Below, in pieces: positions 42,880 through 53,531 of a DNA stretch of 64,000 nucleotides (the stretch's first letter is position 1; each line of letters starts with the position of its first letter). The notes below the pieces were generated by a model, which saw nothing but the letters and a program-made list of their open reading frames with translations, was not told where the DNA came from and ran no database searches. The position numbers and the translations under genes were made by a program. Location of the stretch: positions 10,965,934-11,029,933 of the forward strand of contig JACMZG010001913.1 of the NCBI GenBank assembly GCA_018340805.1, read 5' to 3'. This stretch comes from Microvelia longipes (lineage: Eukaryota; Arthropoda; Insecta; Hemiptera; Veliidae).

Positions 42880-43425
42880 ACTTTTCCTCATTTATACCGT
42901 AGGTATATAAGAAAAGTATTGTGTTTTAAAAAAATCTGAAACCGGGTTGTCATCGGAATATTCAGTTTTAGGTGTTTTTAAGACCTCCTCAGTGGTTTTT
43001 CACAAAATTGTCTGTATGTGTGTGTCTGTTATCATCGTAGCGCCTTTATTTATGCTAGAGCGTTGAAACTTTGTACAAAAACCAATCTATAGGTGTAGTA
43101 TGACGTCATTAACCCGCAATAATGACTCAGCAAAAATTTCGAAAAACAATAAATCGCGGAAATATCTTGCGATCAATTAAATATTTAGCACGTTTGTAGC
43201 CATGTATAAGACCAACGCATGTGGCAAGTTTCTTATCATTATTATTATTAGTTCAATTTTTATCGAATGACTTGTGTATAAACGTTATTAAAAAATTGAA
43301 ACTAATTTATGTTTAACTTAATGTATGTTTCAATTAATTAATGTTTAAATTAAATTTATGTTTGAAAATAATTTAATTAATGTTGAAATTTAGTGCAAGT
43401 ATATACCTTTCCGTAATAAAATACG
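42880..43425 (+). repeat. Family A 5' two-thirds
   Basis: 5' hairpin at 42881-42920, TG tract, 'GACGTCATTAACCCGCAATA' (43104 on), 'GTAGCCATGTATAAGACC', stopping at 'CCTTTCCGTAATAAAATA' where the GC-rich block begins. Confidence 0.8.
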
Positions 43426-43560
43426 GGCCTTCGGCCCGTAGCCGCTACGCGGTCTCGGCGCTTCGCGCCTCGTCCGCTCCACGGCGTCGGCCCACCGGGC
43501 CGCTTCGCGGCCCGGGGGCCTCCCAGTGGCCGCTTTGCGGCCACATTGTTGTTGTTTTGT
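43413..43560. repeat. GC-rich array of triloop hairpins
   Basis: At least six consecutive perfect stems with three-base loops: ACGGGCC-TTC-GGCCCGT, CCGC-TAC-GCGG, GGCGC-TTC-GCGCC, GGCCC-ACC-GGGCC, CGGGCCGC-TTC-GCGGCCCG and GTGGCCGC-TTT-GCGGCCAC. It ends CACATTGTTGTTGTTTTG. The related block at 20020-20095 is decayed. Confidence 0.85.
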
Positions 43561-43999
43561 ATTATGTATGGTTTCATTATCGTTTCTTGTTACATGGCAT
43601 TTTGCCACGTATTTAGCGAATTTTCACAGCCTCGTTCTCAATTTTTTCAGGCTTTCTCGCAAATTTGATTTTATTAATCCTCTTATTAATAGTAAGCAAT
43701 GATATTGCAGTTAACAACCCATATAAAACAATAATAATTATATTTAAATACATAACTAATACGTTTTTATAGAGATATAAAGAATACAAGAAATAAATTC
43801 ACACGTTGCAACTGTTGTAGTAACCTTGTATAAAGGGTAAGAAAAGATTATAGTTTCATCTTTAATCAGATTTAGTTATCGTCCACTATACAAAAGGGTA
43901 TTAACTCTTGCACACATTTATGATTGTTTATACAATTTAAAGAAAAATGTCAAATTTTTTTTGTAAACAAATTGTTTATTTGAGTATAACCTTTAGGTT

Positions 44000-44620
44000 G
44001 AAAAAAATATATTCATGATTTTTTAAAATAAAAATACCGTTTTCGTCACTTAGGATTGTCCGATTGAGCTGAAACCGGTCGCAATCGTTTTAGAATGACT
44101 TCGACCATATAAAGACTACTTCGAGGTTCTTCTTCTTTACGGGTCTGCTTAGCTTGGCGTGGTTCAGTGGAAGCCATTTTTGCTCTGTCTCTCTGGGACA
44201 GTAGGCTTACCATGATGGAGCAAGAGGTAGAGGCTCCTCTAATATACTATATCCCCACCCTCTAACACTACTGAACCCAACAGATATCGTACGAGTCTTT
44301 GACCTAGACGTATACATATATACAAGATTATATATATATGTACCGTTTGCGCCATTTGTGATGGTTCGATTGAGATGAAATTGGTCTTAATCGATTCAGC
44401 TAGCCGTCTACCTAAATACGAAATACCTTGTTTTAAAGCCATTTCAAGTTTCAAAAAAAATTTTTTCATGACGTCATAACTTTGGTTGATGACGTCATAA
44501 TGTTTTTTATAAACAATAGGCCTCGTAACCTCCTCAACATCTCGCGATTTGCAAAGTTTCGTTCAATTTGAGAACGCCTTCAAGAGTTATCGTTCGCCAT
44601 ACGAAAAGGGTAGAAACTTT
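44000..44620. repeat. Family B-related sequence and unassigned DNA
   Basis: 'TGACGTCATAATGTTTTTTATAAACAATAGG' (44480-44520) resembles 20590-20630. Two related segments 'TTAGGATTGTCCGATTGAGCTGAAACCGGTCGCAATCG' (44052) and 'GATGGTTCGATTGAGATGAAATTGGTCTTAATCG' (44358) form a diverged duplication. A short (AT)n follows at 44623-44692. Confidence 0.45.
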
Positions 44621-44865
44621 ACATACATATATATATATATACATATATAATATATATATTATATATATATATACATATATATATAAACTTTTTTGGACAT
44701 ATATTTTTTGTTATCAGGAAGCCAATAGGAACCGATCCGCTCACTCCCACCCTCAACTTCCGCCATCCGAACAACCTCATAAGCGTCATTTTCATAATGA
44801 AAATTCGCTAAAAGTACACCGAGTTTTGTTTTAATACAAACTATATCTGTGACTTTTGTTAGTTT

Positions 44866-46480
44866 AGAAAAGTTAAGCAACATTAGCGTGGTCAGTGCTG
44901 TATGGGTGACCGCTGACAATGAAACGGATATATTTATTATATGAGGACGAGTGAAGCGAGTCCGAAGACGTGTTGCAGTATAAATTTAGTGAAGTTTATA
45001 TTCTGAGGACGAGTGAAGCGAGTCCGAAGACGTGTTGCAGTATAAATTTAGTGAAGTTTATATTCTGAGGATGAGTGAAGCGAGTCCGAAGACGTGTTGC
45101 AGTATAAATTTAGTGAAGTTTATATTCTGAGGACGAGTGAAGCGAGTCCGAAGACGTGTTGCAGTATAAATTTAGGTGAAGTTTTATATCTGAGGACGAG
45201 CGATGCAAGTCCGAGACGTGTTGCAGTATAAATTTAGTGAAGTTTATATTCTGAGGACGAGTGAAGCGAGTCCGAAGACGTGTTGCAGTATAAATTTAGT
45301 GAAGTTTATATTCTGAGGACGAGCGATGCAAGTCCGAAGACGTGTTGCAGTATAAATTTAGTGAAGTTTATATTCTGAGGACGAGTGAAGCGAGTCCGAA
45401 GACGTGTTGCAGTATAAATTTAGTGAAGTTTATATTCTGAGGACGAGCGATGCAAGTCCGAAGACGTGTTGCAGTATAAATTTAGTGAAGTTTATATTCT
45501 GAGGACGAGCGATGCAAGTCCGAAGACGTGTTGCAGTATAAATTTAGTGAAGTTTATATTCTGAGGACGAGTGAAGCGAGTCCGAAGACGTGTTGCAGTA
45601 TAAATTTAGTGAAGTTTATATTCTGAGGACGAGTGAAGCGAGTCCGAAGACGTGTTGCAGTATAAATTTAGTGAAGTTTATATTCTGAGGACGAGCGATG
45701 CAAGTCCGAAGACGTGTTGCAGTATAAATTTAGGTGAAGTTATAATTCTGAGGACGAGTGAAGCGAGTCCGAAGACGTGTTGCAGTATAAATTTAGTGAA
45801 GTTTATATTCTGAGGACGAGCGATGCAAGTCCGAAGACGTGTTGCAGTATAAATTTAGTGAAGTTATATTCTGAGACGAGTGAAGCAGTCCGAAGACGTG
45901 TTGCAGTATTAATTTGGTGAAGTTTATATTCTGAGGACGAGCGATGCAAGTCCGAAGACGTGTTTGCAGTATAAATTAGTGAAGTTTAATTCTGAGGACG
46001 AGCGATGCAAGTCCGAAGACGTGTTGCAGTATAAATTTAGTGAAGTTTATATTCTGAGACGAGCGAAGCAGTCCGAAGACGTGTTGCAGTATAAATTTAG
46101 TGAAGTTTTTATTCTGAGGACGAGCGAGCAAGCCGAAGACGTTTGCAGTATAAATTTAGTGAAGTTTATATTCTGAGGACGAGCGATGCAAGTCCGAAGA
46201 CGTGTTGCAGTATAAATTTAGTGAAGTTTATATTCTGAGGACGAGTGAAGCGAGTTGTTGCAGTAAATTTATTGAAGTTTATATTCTGAGGACGAGCGAT
46301 GCAAGTCCGAAGACGTGTTGCAGTATAAATTTAGTGAAGTTTATATTCTGAGGACGAGCGATGCAAGTCCAAGACGTGTTGCAGTATATTAGTGACTGAG
46401 GACGAGCGATGCAAGTCCGAAGTTGGAAGGATACGAATCCGGTGTGATGAGGAAAAGATTCGAAGTACCTCGTATCCGAC
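44866..46480 (+). repeat. Family A 3' third expanded into a 62 bp satellite
   Basis: Starts with a 5S-like segment (44871-44926), runs into about 24 tandem units from 44940 to 46420, and ends with the normal family 3' end ('GGTGTGATGAGGAAAAGATTCGAAGTACCTCGTATCC', 46440-46477). Confidence 0.9.
44940..46420. repeat. 62 bp satellite array with two interspersed unit variants
   Basis: Unit TTCTGAGGACGAGTGAAGCG plus AGTCCGAAGACGTGTTGCAG plus TATAAATTTAGTGAAGTTTA plus TA. Two forms alternate irregularly, GAGTGAAGCGAGTCC and GAGCGATGCAAGTCC; the first three or four units are of the first form. The arms GGAC/GTCC can pair in both. Small indels accumulate towards the 3' end. Confidence 0.95.
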
Positions 46481-46499
46481 TTTTCAAGTAGCAATCACT

Positions 46500-46985
46500 A
46501 CTACAACAAATACGCTAAAACCTTTAAAGATAACTGACTGAGCTTAAAGATAAGTAACTAAGCTTTAAACTAGTGCAAATAATAGTGCGTACTTCTAATT
46601 TTAGAGGCATAGTTTTGTACAACCAACTGGATAATTATGCGGATTTCCTTTGGAAAATACAGACAAAATGAGTTACGAGCAGTGCTTGACAATTGAGTAA
46701 CTGCTTAGGTTCTAAAGCATGAACCGGAACCACGCAATGGGCATGGTTCTTGCATAAGCAAGAAATGGGTTGTTTAGCACGGAAACACGCATTCTAAATT
46801 AAATTCGCCCGACAGCGGACCACCGCGCCGGAATTATTTATTCAGTAGTTGTAAACTTATCTAATGTAAAATAGTATAAAAATTATCATTCTAACCAGGA
46901 TTGTTGTTAAGCACGAAAACATGCATCCAAAGGAAATTCGCCCGACATGCGAACCACCGCGCCAAAATTATTTTAAACTAAATCA
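46500..46985 (+). repeat. Family B copy without the LINE (empty site)
   Basis: Matches 30790-30901 and 31999-32180 as one uninterrupted sequence: '...GGATAATTATGCGGATTT|CCTTTGGAAAATACAG...'. A partial second copy of the core follows at 46900-46975. Confidence 0.8.
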
Positions 46986-47289
46986 CTTAAATTTCGCTCT
47001 CCAATTATAATAAATAACTTCATCAAAGTTTCCTAAATCGATCAATATGAGTCATATCATGATATAGGCTATTAACTTATATAAAATAACTAATCAATGT
47101 TGTTTTTTTTAAATAAGCCTTTTTCTTTTATTTTTTTAAATTAATCGCGTAAAAAATATATAATTAATTTCTAAAAATATTAGAAATATTTCTAAATATT
47201 TTTTTACCCTTTTTAGGAATTTTTAACTTCTATGGTGGAAGACTATAATATAAAATAATAATTTATTTAGAATAGTTCTGACTATATTA

Positions 47290-47410
47290 TATACTGTATT
47301 CTTTAAAACATGAATATGCCTTGTGATTCCTAATAAAGGCGAAATATCGTTTTGGTGAAGTAATTTGTTTGAATTTTATTCCGTCCCATCTAGTGTTCAA
47401 AAAAGGATAA
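47290..47410 (+). mobile_element. Single diverged arm related to 16295-17345
   Basis: 'CATGAATATGCCTTGTGATTCCTAATAAAGGCGAAATATCG' keeps the GCC...GGCGAAATAT layout with the stem changed from GCCTG/CAGGC to GCCTT/AAGGC, followed by 'TCCGTCCCATCTAGTGTTC' (compare CAGTCCCATCCAGTGTCTT). Confidence 0.55.
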
Positions 47411-47779
47411 GCATAAAACAGTGGAGACTAATACTAAAAATAATAAAAAAAAAAAATTTGAGTACAAGTTCGAAATTTAATCGATATAGATCTTGACTAA
47501 ACTTTATACTTAGAATGCTCATAGGTTACAATGAAAACACGCGTCATCAAGATCTGGTCCAAAGTAATAATTATAGTAGGTGTAAAAAAATGTTTAGTGC
47601 TAACAACAGATTGAATCAAATTTATGGATCTTGACTTAATTTTCAAATTATACTACTGATTGGTCAAAATCAACACCTTTTATGTCGCAAATTATATAAA
47701 TAATAATATTTATACATCTTAAATAATACTATTTTGGGTTTTAAAATAACAGGTGTAGTATAAACCAAATTTCGAGTGC

Positions 47780-48095
47780 TTACAGCTCAAAATCTAATTG
47801 ACGGATCATGACTAAACTTTTAACTACTACTTACCTTTTTAACCAAGCCCTGTACTTATCGAGATCTGTTGCTAAATAATATAGGGTATAGAGTTAAATA
47901 GCATTGTTATTACAGTAATTGTTGATTACAGCTCAGAATCTAATCGACGGATCATGGCTAAACTTTTAACAACTACTTAACTTTTAAACTACGCTCTGTA
48001 CTGATCGAGATCTGTTTCGGTTTCGAATAAATATAGGGTATAGAGTTAAATAGCATTGTTATTACAGCAATTGTTGATTACAGCTCAGAATCTAC
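47780..48095. repeat. Tandem duplication of about 155 bp
   Basis: 'ACAGCTCA.AATCTAAT.GACGGATCATG' through 'TAGCATTGTTATTACAG.AATTG' appears twice in a row (47786 and 47928) and a third copy begins at 48079. Confidence 0.85.
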
Positions 48096-48184
48096 TTGTT
48101 GTATCATGACTATATAGGTATTATTTTACTTAAAGTACTTATAAGATATAATAAACATATTTTAAGTCTCATTAAGATCTGTCT

Positions 48185-48560
48185 GGATAAACACCTACCC
48201 TACGGCTCTCACAGGAACCCGGGCCTGGCTAAAACACCTACCCTTCGGCTCTCACAAGAACTCAAGCTTGGCTAAAACACCTACCCTACGGCTCTTACAG
48301 GAACCCGCGCCTGGCTAACACACCTACCCTACGGCTCTCACAGGAACCCGTGCCTGGCTAACACACCTACCCTACGGCTCTCACAGGAACCCGGACCTGG
48401 CTAACACACCTACCCTACGGCTCTCACAGGAACCCGTGCCTGGCTAACACACCTACCCTACGGCTTTCACTGGAACTCAGGTTTGGCTAACACAACTACC
48501 CTACGTCTCTCACAGGAACCCAGGCCTGGCTAACACACCTACTCTACAACTCTCAGTCCT
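48185..48560. repeat. 43 bp minisatellite, about 9 units
   Basis: Unit GGCTAACACACCTACCCTAC plus GGCTCTCACAGGAACCCGTG plus CCT. It is distinctly GC-richer than the surroundings. Confidence 0.95.
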
Positions 48561-48569
48561 GAAAGGGTT

Positions 48570-50640
48570 AATGATATATTTTCAAGAACAGTTAAAGGCC
48601 GTCTTTTGAGTTTCTTCCGATTTAGTTATGATTAAAACTAAATAAAACATCGAGTTTTCGATTGTCCGAGGAGTCTACAGCTGTTTGCTTTACAATAACA
48701 GACTTGCCTGTTCCGACCAGGGTGTTAAATAAACTACTAACATTTAATAAACACAAGAGTTTTTCTTCACCTCTATATGAACACTGGTTTAATTATATAC
48801 ATTTTAAATAATAAAATCTTATTCTATCAATTCTGTTTGCTGTGTTATAACTTCTCTGCCAATTTAGGCTGTCTTCATATCTATCATTCAGTAATTTCGG
48901 GTTCCTTTCCGACACAGGGTTCAAATTACAGACAGGGTAAAACGATACCTGTTTAACTTGCTTTGGCAGCACATGATTAGCTAATAGTATTTTAAACCCT
49001 TAGGAAAGTTGGCAACTAAAGCCCCAAATAAGAGGTCTACTAGTAAGGTTTGAAGAAGTGCTTTCCATCTTCCACAGCAATCTAATCCAATAATTCTACA
49101 ACTATAAGAGAGATGTAGTTGTAGTAATTTGTAGCCCTGAAATAATAGGCTACTAACTAGGATTGAAAAAACAGGTTCTCTTAAATATGAAAGCGAAATC
49201 ACCATTACGCGCAGACACAGATAGATAAGTAATAAAAAATATTACTTACATGCATGTAAAGTTATCATCAAATCCAGTCAAATTGTCCAATTAAATTTAT
49301 AAATTGCGAAGTCTGTGGATGGAGCTAATTATACAGATATATACAAGAGGGGGCATAGCCTATCTCATTACATTGAGAGGCCTGAAACATCTTTTTGGGG
49401 CTCTCAGGGGCTCTGTGTAACCTCATTGAAACCTCCTCCATGAATGAGTTAGGGTTATGATAAATCAATTGTTTCCGGCTTCCCGGTACGTTGTTTGTAT
49501 TTTAACGTCCTATATGAGTACTGTAGTTTGTACTGCTTGTTAAATTATATTTATAAGCAAAGGTGGTCAGGTTACTTTTTCGATGTTTCAAAATTTAACC
49601 TATAGGACATCTCTAGTGTAATAATATCTCTATGGAGCTAATTGTGAACTATTTAATCTAAAGTGATAAATGATTGTATAAGCCCCATGGACAAAGTACT
49701 ATTTATTGCCCATGACTGCATGCTGATGCAGTCATGGTGTCAGTGTCAGTCATGATGCATGGCATGCTGATTTATTGCCCAAAGGACAATAAACTGAGGT
49801 TGTAAAATACAATTTGGTTTGTATTTGTAACACTCACATCGAGGCACGGTTCGGAATCGACTAGACCTTTTAAAGTTCTCGAATTACTCTGGGAGCAGTC
49901 AATATAATCTAGATTTACCTGCTATCAGGTGTATAAAGTGTTCTAATAAACTCTCTAATAAATTTTAGAGTTAATAAAAAAAGTCAGGGGAGTAATCTTG
50001 TCGGTATAAAAACCCTAGATACATAATACAGTATAATAGAAATGAGTGAAGAAGAATATGACAAGGTACAAGAGTCGAGAATTATATAAGCCAGTAATGG
50101 GGAGTGATTAAAAAACTAATTATTTAGGTGGTCTTGTTCGGTTAAAGTTAGGTAGAAGAGACGAAGTAGTGGAGGGAGGAAGCTATTAGCAGACTAGGTA
50201 ACAAAAGCTTTCCCAATTACCGAGAGTTTGCTGCCTCTTCATCCACATGGTAATGAGGGGTTAGATAAGATTGTGGCTTCACTAAGGGTGTCATCGCCTC
50301 TTAAATGGTAGAGGGAATTTCCCAAACAGGAAAATGGTAAGGGGGAAAATGACAATGTTTCCCGTGGTGAGCCAATGAGGGGATACAGTAGGCGGAGCTA
50401 ATTTCGTCTCCCTCATACCTAAGGGTTACGCCCCGTTTTCTAAAAAAGATTCCGAGTTTCCAAACTTATTCATCCCTATGTAACGGTACCGGATAAACCA
50501 CGTTGTTATTGTTTTTTTTTCAAATCTGTTAAACACGCCGGATTTCAAAACGACGTAAACCGCGAACTTTTCCTACTTGATTGTAATTTTAAAAAAAAGC
50601 TTAATTGAATTAATAAGTACAATGGAATTAATTAGGTGAC
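48570..50640. other. Mostly unique sequence upstream of the homeobox exon
   Basis: No coding region is supported. It contains a perfect 12 bp hairpin at 49710-49737 and a dispersed-repeat fragment at 49555-49640 (inverted relative to 59340-59420). The last 600 bases have a higher GC content, no recognised repeats, a CCAAT word in 'GAGCCAATGAGG' and TAATTA/TAATTAG homeodomain-type words, so they may hold the promoter and 5'UTR of the slouch-like gene. Confidence 0.4.
49710..49737. repeat. Perfect hairpin CCATGACTGCAT-GCTG-ATGCAGTCATGG
   Basis: A 12 bp perfect stem with a four-base loop, followed within 30 bases by further GTCAGTCATGATGCATGGCATGC words. Pre-miRNA-like length is not reached by this stem alone. 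Confidence 0.7.
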
Positions 50641-50645
50641 TGTGT

Positions 50646-50910
50646 ATGTTATATGTGATGACGGGTGAAACAGCTGTGGATCTTACTCAGGGGCGGCAAG
50701 GCGGTCAAAATTCGCCTCCTCTGCCGCCCCAAGTTATCGATGAAGACATTGGTAATGTTACGGGACCAGGACGCGGGTTGAGTTTTAGCGTTGATAACAT
50801 TTTAGACCCGAATAAGTTTAATTCTAAAAGTAGTTCACATCAGATATTACATCATCATCATCTCCATCCTGGTTTACCTGATTTATGGCCGAGACTCGTA
50901 TCACCACCAG
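50646..50910 (+). CDS. slou: First coding exon of an NK1/slouch-type homeobox gene (EH1 motif)
   Basis: An open frame starts at ATG 50646 (in-frame TGA at 50637-50639); ATG 50658 (MTGETAVDL) has the better start context and is my preferred start. The motif GRGLSFSVDNILDPNKFN is the engrailed-homology-1 type Groucho-binding motif in the form shared by NK1-class proteins (Drosophila slouch, vertebrate NKX1), where it is N-terminal to the homeodomain. A HHHH run and a Pro-rich end, PDLWPRLVSPP, follow. The exon ends CACCAG|GTAATT in phase 1. The homeodomain is not encoded in the rest of the window, so the next exon should lie more than 13 kb downstream. By family knowledge the product is a nuclear repressor in muscle and neural specification. 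EH1 motifs occur in other homeobox classes, so the paralogue is less certain than the class. Confidence 0.7.
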
Positions 50911-51404
50911 GTAATTATCTATTTTAATAATTTGATGATTCTTGCTTAAACTACTTCAAATCCGAATCTAGTCTGAAACTAGATGCTTAAACTTGTCCTA
51001 ATGTTAAGGACCTAGGGGTCCTTAACATAGGCACACTGGAGTGAAAATTAAATTAATGCTATGGTAAGAGTCTCAACAATATAGAGCCTATTTAAAAGTT
51101 AATAGGCTAATTTAAAATTTATTATCTATATAAATTAAATGAAATACCTATCTGCTTAGCAAAATTTATGTATATTTTTACTGAGAAAGCCTGATTATGG
51201 CAGTCAAAGCAAGTATACCCTAAACGATAAAATGTCAAGAATTGGGGAATTGGAATTTTCAACCTACTGTAGGAAACATCTTAAACCACTTTTGCTGTAT
51301 AGTTTTATCAATTCTATTTTGCAAATAGAGCTCAAGATATGTGATGTAATTAAATGTTATAGAAGTATATTATTGTTGGTATACCCTCTCCAAGCGTCTA
51401 ACCA

Positions 51405-52040
51405 TTTTTATTTTTTCCGGAATTATCCGTTTCAGGAGTTTTTAAGACTTCCTGAGTGGTTTTCGCAAAATTGTCTGCGTATGTGTGTTTGTCTGCTATC
51501 ACCCTAGCTTCCAGTGTATTAATGCTAGAGAAATAAATTATTGTACAAAAATCATAGTCTATCGCTTTAGTGTTGCTGTTCTGAAAATAATTTTTCAGTC
51601 ATTTTAAGTCATTAACCCGCAATAATGACTCAGTAAAAATTTCGAGGAATCTAAAACGCGAAAAAATGTCGCAATGGCATTCAGGTTTGGCACGCGTGTG
51701 GTCATATATAAGACTAATATATGTGCTAAGTTTCATCTCAAAATCAGCATTAAATGACTACTGTATAAGTCTTTTAAAAAAATGTGATAAATCAAAAAAT
51801 GATCCGATTGAGTTGAAGTTCGCTATACAAGTATTACCTTAACGCCAAGTTTCGCTTCAATACCACATGTGTATCTATGGATTTTTGTTGAATCATAAAA
51901 GATAAGCAACATTAGGGGTGGTCAGTGCTGTAAGAGTGACCGCTGAAAATTGAACGGTTGCAATTACTATCTGAGGACGAGCGAAGCGAGTCCGATGGGA
52001 TAGGGAAAAGTTTCGAGGTACCCTGTACCTGATTTTTTAC
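51405..52040 (+). repeat. Family A copy lacking the 5' hairpin
   Basis: From 'TTTTTTCCGGAATTATCCG' through a 5S-like segment (51891-51950) and GAGCGAAGCGAGTCC (51977-51994) to 'GAGGTACCCTGTACCTGATTTTTTAC'. Internal order matches the consensus. Confidence 0.8.
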
Positions 52041-52089
52041 ACAATGTCTAGAAACCATTTATGTTTGTATGTGTATATATGTATGTATT

Positions 52090-52140
52090 TGTGTGTGTGC
52101 GTGTGTGTGTGTCTATAATATATATATATATATATATATA

Positions 52141-52221
<81 letters not shown>

Positions 52222-52265
52222 ATATAATATATAATATATAATATATATATATATATATATATAAT

Positions 52266-52306
<41 letters not shown>

Positions 52307-52311
52307 TACAC
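52090..52311. repeat. (GT)n-(AT)n compound microsatellite
   Basis: TGTG lead, then about 200 bp of AT dinucleotides with many ATAATA/TATTAT phase breaks. It starts 50 bases after the end of a family A copy. Confidence 0.95.
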
Positions 52312-52436
52312 ATTTGTCTAATCAAAATAATGTTTAATCATTTATTAAAATAAATTCTAAAGTAATCGATAATTTTATTTAAAAACCACTAGTAAAAAGA
52401 AGAAATTACAATTAGTTAATATTAAGGTATATAATA

Positions 52437-52457
52437 TCAATAATATATATAATATAT

Positions 52458-52495
<38 letters not shown>

Positions 52496-52625
52496 TATAT
52501 AAAATATCAATAGTGAACCCTGCTCACCTCAGGCTCCTGGACCATCACGAGCAGGGTCTCTTTATAAATGTATGATTTATGTACTAATTTTGTATATTAT
52601 TTAAATAAAGATGTTTAAAAATTAA
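52437..52625 (+). mobile_element. LINE 3' end, second copy, with the same stem-loop
   Basis: After an AT tract (52437-52502) the sequence ACCCTGCTC (52517-52525) / GAGCAGGGT (52549-52557) encloses CTCAGGCTCCTGGACCATCA, the same loop words as at 31900-31920. It is followed by 'TTTATAAATGTATGATTTATG' and an AAATAAAG...AAAATTAAA tail. Only the extreme 3'UTR is present. Confidence 0.65.
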
Positions 52626-52914
52626 ACCCTATAGAGTCTTAGATTACTAAGAGGCAAAATAAGTAACATAATACGGATAATTAAAGTGTTTTAAATATGA
52701 GTACTAAATTTGAAACAAAATTGAATGAAAATTGTAGGAGATATTGGGTTGAGAAATAATTCATGAGCGTTTTTTTCAAATGTAAAAATGCACGCAGAAA
52801 TAAAATGCATCGGCAAAATGTTTAATGTTGTTTGAAAGAGAATGTTTTGCTCTACAAGATAGTGTGTTTATTTGTAATTTTTTTTTATTTTTGTGTATTT
52901 TCAGATCATTAAAA

Positions 52915-53195
52915 TGGAATGTCAAGTGGACAAAACTGAGCATTTTCGACACCATTTGCTTTTTGCATTTAATCGAGGTGTTAAGGCCGCCGAAGCTGTT
53001 CGTGAGATTTGTGCTTTGTATGGAAAAGGAGCAATGCCTGAAAGTACCGCCCGCCGTTGGTTTTCGCGCTTCAAAAATGGGAATTTTGACCTCAAGGACG
53101 GATCACACACCGGTCGACCAATTGAGTTCGACGAAGAGCGATTGAATCATCTTCTTCACGAAATCCACGTCAAACGACCATCGCTGAGTTTCTGA
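52915..53195 (+). pseudogene. mariner transposase N-terminal fragment, left arm
   Basis: MECQVDKTEHFRHHLLFAFN, then GVKAAEAVREICALYGKGAM, PESTARRWFSRFKNGNFDLK, GRPIEFDEERLN. This is the paired helix-turn-helix DNA-binding region of mariner transposases. It breaks off after the HEIHVK region, about 93 codons in, where the intact family has about 340-350 residues. The leader ends TTTTGTGTATTTTCAG|ATCATTAAA just before the ATG, a splice-acceptor-like sequence. Confidence 0.85.
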
Positions 53196-53237
53196 ACCTT
53201 GACCATTGAGTGAAGGTGGTTCACTACAGTTTTTTGA

Positions 53238-53531
53238 TCACAATCCATCTGCCCCGTCAATTCTCTGGTCGTTTGACGTGGATTTTCGTGAAGAATGATT
53301 CAATCGCTCTTCGTCGAACTCAATTGGTTGACCGGTGTGTGATTCGTCCTTGAGGTCAAAATTCCCATTTTTGAAGCGCGAAAACCAACGACGGGCGGTA
53401 CTTTCAGGCATTGCTCCTTCTCCATACAAAGCACAAATCTCACGAACAGCTTCGGCGGCCTTAACACCTCGATTAAATGCAAAAAGCAAATGGTGTCGAA
53501 AATGCTCAGTTTTGTCCACTTGACATTCCAT
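53238..53531 (-). pseudogene. mariner transposase N-terminal fragment, right arm (minus strand)
   Basis: Reads MECQVDKTEHFRHHLLFAFN and onwards on the minus strand with few differences from the left arm (GEGAM for GKGAM, DESHTGQP for DGSHTGRP). It frames out after ...EERLNHSSRKST. The differences show the arms are diverging without constraint. Confidence 0.85.

Noticed and set aside
43377..43616. Overlapping frames on both strands in the GC-rich block
   Set aside because: Open only because GC-rich DNA has few stop codons; the block is a hairpin array.
44940..46494. CTGAGGACGAG...GAGTCCGAAGA in family A as a hammerhead ribozyme
   Set aside because: CTGAGGA is present but the second core reads GAAG rather than GAAA, and the GGAC/GTCC pairing overlaps the core bases that must stay single-stranded.
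49710..49737. Hairpin as a microRNA precursor
   Set aside because: The perfect stem is only 12 bp and does not extend to the roughly 30 bp arm expected of a pre-miRNA.
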